A stretch of DNA of 64,000 bases from Alienimonas californiensis (GTDB lineage: Bacteria; Planctomycetota; Planctomycetia; Planctomycetales; Planctomycetaceae). The notes beneath the pieces are model-generated. The model worked only from the letters and a program-made list of their open reading frames with translations. It searched no databases and was not told where the DNA came from. Positions 62,345 through 64,000 of this stretch are shown here, piece after piece. How positions within the stretch are numbered: position 1 is the stretch's first letter; every line of letters begins with the position of its first letter. The translations under genes and the position numbers were made by a program. The stretch lies in NCBI RefSeq assembly GCF_007743815.1, contig NZ_CP036265.1:3428823-3492822 (forward strand), given 5' to 3'.

Positions 62345-62721
62345 ACCGACGCCGGCGCTGCCTGCAGCCCCCGACCGCCATCAGGATTGATCCCCCCCCC
62401 CCCGCCCGAACCCGGCAGGCGTCCACGACCGCTCTTGGAGGCTGTTTCAATACAAACCCGAAGCGTCAGCGAGGGAGGCGGGCGCAGCCCGGCCCCCGCT
62501 TCGCCGGCGCCCTCGCTGACGCTTCGGGTTGGTGTTCCGAGCGGTTCTAAAACAGCTTCTTTGCGGATCGAGGGGGTTCAACCGTCGGCGGTCGGGCCAC
62601 GGCGGCCGTGGCAGGGGATGCGCTCCGTTGTTGCGAACGAATTCGAGAGCACGGTGCGCCGGGCGACGCCGTCGCGGGGCAACGCCCGTCGACCGGTTGA
62701 CGGCGGGGGGGCGGGCGGGGA
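62345..62721. other. Intergenic with large inverted repeat
   Basis: No gene is seen. It holds a C9-10 run with a CCGCCCGAACCCGG hairpin-type repeat (about 62390-62415) and a 21-bp perfect inverted repeat at 62455-62530. Confidence 0.5.
62455..62530. repeat. 21-bp perfect inverted repeat, possible terminator or MITE
   Basis: AACCCGAAGCGTCAGCGAGG and one more G at 62455-62475 pairs perfectly with 62510-62530 around a 34-nt GC-rich loop. Weaker outer arms (GCTGTTTC at 62441, AAAACAGC at 62549) extend the symmetry to about 118 bp. It could stop transcription between the DsrE (3) gene and the efflux genes, or be a small mobile element. Confidence 0.75.
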
Positions 62722-63210
62722 ATGATCGCCGTCGTGAACAGCGACCTGACACGTCGGGCGGCGACGCTCGCTCTGATGCTCGTCACGGTCGGGGCCGGCA
62801 GCCCGTCGTTCACGCACGCCCATTCGGCCGCCGGTCATCCGGCGATCGAAACGACCGAGGGGCACAAGGCTCACCCTGGCGAAGAGGCCCACGGTCACGC
62901 CCCTCACGGTGACGACGAACGGTCCGGTCACGGGAGCCGTCACCGGCACGTGGCGCTGCTCGGCGTGCTGCAGGTCGAGGTTCCAGCGACGCCGGAACAA
63001 CCGACCGCGGAGCAGGGCGACGACCCCTTCACGCTGCTCGAGAAAGCGCCGCTGCCGAACGCCGACGACGATTCGGCGACGGCGCTGAAGTACGCGGCCG
63101 CGGTCCTCTGCCCGCAGACGGCAGCGCCGACGGCCGAAGAGCGCCGCGGCCGAACGCACCGACCGCCGGCGGTCGGCGGCGCTCCGCGGGGCGCTGTGCT
63201 GCGGGTGTAG
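62722..63210 (+). CDS. Exported His-rich protein next to efflux genes
   Basis: 162 residues. A signal peptide (RRAATLALMLVTVGAGSPSF) ends near residue 32. Residues 32-77 hold about 13 His with Asp and Glu (AHSAAGHPAIETTEGHKAHP, then GHAPHGDDERSGHGSRHRH), a metal-binding region. The C-terminus is Pro/Arg-rich. Such proteins often precede the HlyD/CusB adaptor of heavy-metal RND pumps in planctomycetes, as here. A periplasmic buffer for Cu, Zn or Co is the likely role. Confidence 0.7.
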   Translation: MIAVVNSDLTRRAATLALMLVTVGAGSPSFTHAHSAAGHPAIETTEGHKAHPGEEAHGHAPHGDDERSGHGSRHRHVALLGVLQVEVPATPEQPTAEQGDDPFTLLEKAPLPNADDDSATALKYAAAVLCPQTAAPTAEERRGRTHRPPAVGGAPRGAVLRV

Positions 63211-63356
63211 CGACGGGGGACGGCTGACGGAGCGTTTCGCCGCTGGGGTGAGGCGTCGGTCCGTGCCGTCCGGCGAGTTCTGTTCGGGATTGATCGATCC
63301 GCCCGCCCGGGCGGTCCGCGTCCCGGTTCCCGCTCTTCCCGTCTGCTGCGCGTTCC

Positions 63357-64000
63357 GTGTCCACACCAGCCAGCCCCGCTGCGCCGCCCCGGCGCCGACG
63401 AATCCTCATCTACCTCTCCGGGGCGGTCATTGCCGCGGCTCTCCTTGCCGCGGGCGCCGTCGTGGCGACGCCCGCGGGCCGCGGCCGTCTCGCCGAATGG
63501 CTGTCGTCGGGGCCGTCCTCGCGGGCCGAAGCTCCGGCCGAAGAAGGCGGGTCCGCGACGGAGTCGGAGGGGCCGAAGCTGTTGCAGCTCAGTCGGCAGG
63601 CCCGGGAGAATCTGGGGCTGGCCGTCGCCCCGGTTCGCGTCGGGACTTACACCCGCACGTTGACGGTGCCGGGCGTGCTCACGGACCGCCCCGGCGTGAC
63701 CGACCGCGGGGTCACCTCGCCGGCCGTCGGGACGGTCGTGACGGTGTTCGCCTTCCCGGGCGAGACGGTTCCGCCGGGCGGCAAGCTGTTCTCCGTGCGG
63801 CTGTTCAGCGAGTACCTCCAGCAGTCCCAGAAGGAACTGTTTCAAGCCGTCCGGGACCGGCAGATCAACAAGCCGGCGCTGGAACGGGCCCGGCGGCTCG
63901 AACAGAGCGCCGCCGGCACCCGGGCCCGCACGGAGGAGCTCGAAGGGGTGGAATCTCGGCTGGAAGCGACCATCGCCGCCCAGTACCACGACCTCCTCAC
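63357..64000 (+). CDS. HlyD/CusB-type efflux adaptor (cut by window end)
   Basis: From a GTG at 63357 the frame is open to the end of the window (214 codons). A membrane anchor (LIYLSGAVIAAALLAAGAVV) lies at residues 17-36. After a linker come the adaptor motifs: QLSRQARENLGLAVAPVRVG, a lipoyl-like half (VTSPAVGTVVTVFAFPGETV) and the start of the coiled-coil hairpin (LFSEYLQQSQKELFQAV). This is the membrane-fusion part of an RND-type heavy-metal exporter. The upstream His-rich protein supports metals as cargo. The stop and the pump gene lie outside the window. Confidence 0.85.
   Translation, partial: MSTPASPAAPPRRRRILIYLSGAVIAAALLAAGAVVATPAGRGRLAEWLSSGPSSRAEAPAEEGGSATESEGPKLLQLSRQARENLGLAVAPVRVGTYTRTLTVPGVLTDRPGVTDRGVTSPAVGTVVTVFAFPGETVPPGGKLFSVRLFSEYLQQSQKELFQAVRDRQINKPALERARRLEQSAAGTRARTEELEGVESRLEATIAAQYHDLL

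Overview
The window looks like chromosome from a GC-rich planctomycete (order Planctomycetales). The signs are the PSCyt1/DUF1549/DUF1553 and DUF1501 protein pair, several secreted sulfatases, a Tat-exported Gfo/Idh/MocA oxidoreductase, an orphan H-box protein behind a PAS-rich hybrid kinase, and a clamp-like/DUF1257/DUF2997 cassette. No rRNA operon, complete tRNA, CRISPR array or prophage structural gene is visible. Calls rest on reading motifs and frames by eye; no database search was run.

Layout. 258-2496: a Cys-based phosphatase, a macro-fold-like protein and an unknown small protein. 2497-3692: decayed intergenic DNA with a MITE-like repeat and an endonuclease/exonuclease/phosphatase remnant. 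3693-7925 (minus): a sugar-acid operon of IlvD/EDD dehydratase, GntP permease and DapA-fold lyase/dehydratase. 8109-9685: an HtrA remnant and a broken DHA2 drug exporter. 9799-12155 (minus): a metal module with an ECF sigma factor ending in a Cys cluster, an HMA-MauE-like membrane fusion and a His-rich lipoprotein. 12156-13466: gene-poor DNA with degenerate repeats. 13467-14720: a Gfo/Idh/MocA oxidoreductase.

14941-20087 (minus): an accessory cassette reading DUF1257, DUF2997, a broken AAA-like gene, an IS630-type insertion, small unknown proteins, a beta-clamp-like protein and a 162-residue unknown. 20688-21433 and 36015-36669: two copies of an HNH-endonuclease-like C-terminal fragment, each followed about 350 bp later by a tRNA-like 3' end. 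21685-36011: a XylR-type regulator facing a long plus-strand run (PSCyt/DUF1553, DUF1501, sodium symporter, aldo/keto reductase, sulfatase, beta-propeller protein, double sulfatase), probably for a sulfated or otherwise modified sugar. Two genes in this run are interrupted, one by an amber codon and one by a single-base frameshift.

37048-41955: a 1,509-residue hybrid histidine kinase and an orphan H-box protein. 42362-42501: a minisatellite of twenty 7-bp units in front of a large sulfatase with extra C-terminal domains (42684-45371). 45980-47709: a DehI-like dehalogenase overlapping a haloalkane-dehalogenase-like hydrolase. 47934-48581: a VIT1/CCC1-type transporter between two copies of a ~137-bp direct repeat.

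49037-62344 is a sulfur island: a DUF442 phosphatase-like protein, two CstB-type persulfide dioxygenase/rhodanese fusions, two SoxB-type metallophosphoesterases, three exported DsrE-like proteins, a YeeE/YedE pair, DUF2243 and DUF2892 membrane proteins, an exported thioredoxin and an ArsR-rhodanese regulator next to a 17-bp palindrome. Together they suggest uptake, periplasmic relay and oxidation of reduced sulfur under persulfide control. The window ends in a metal-efflux locus: a His-rich exported protein and the start of an HlyD/CusB-type adaptor that runs off the edge.
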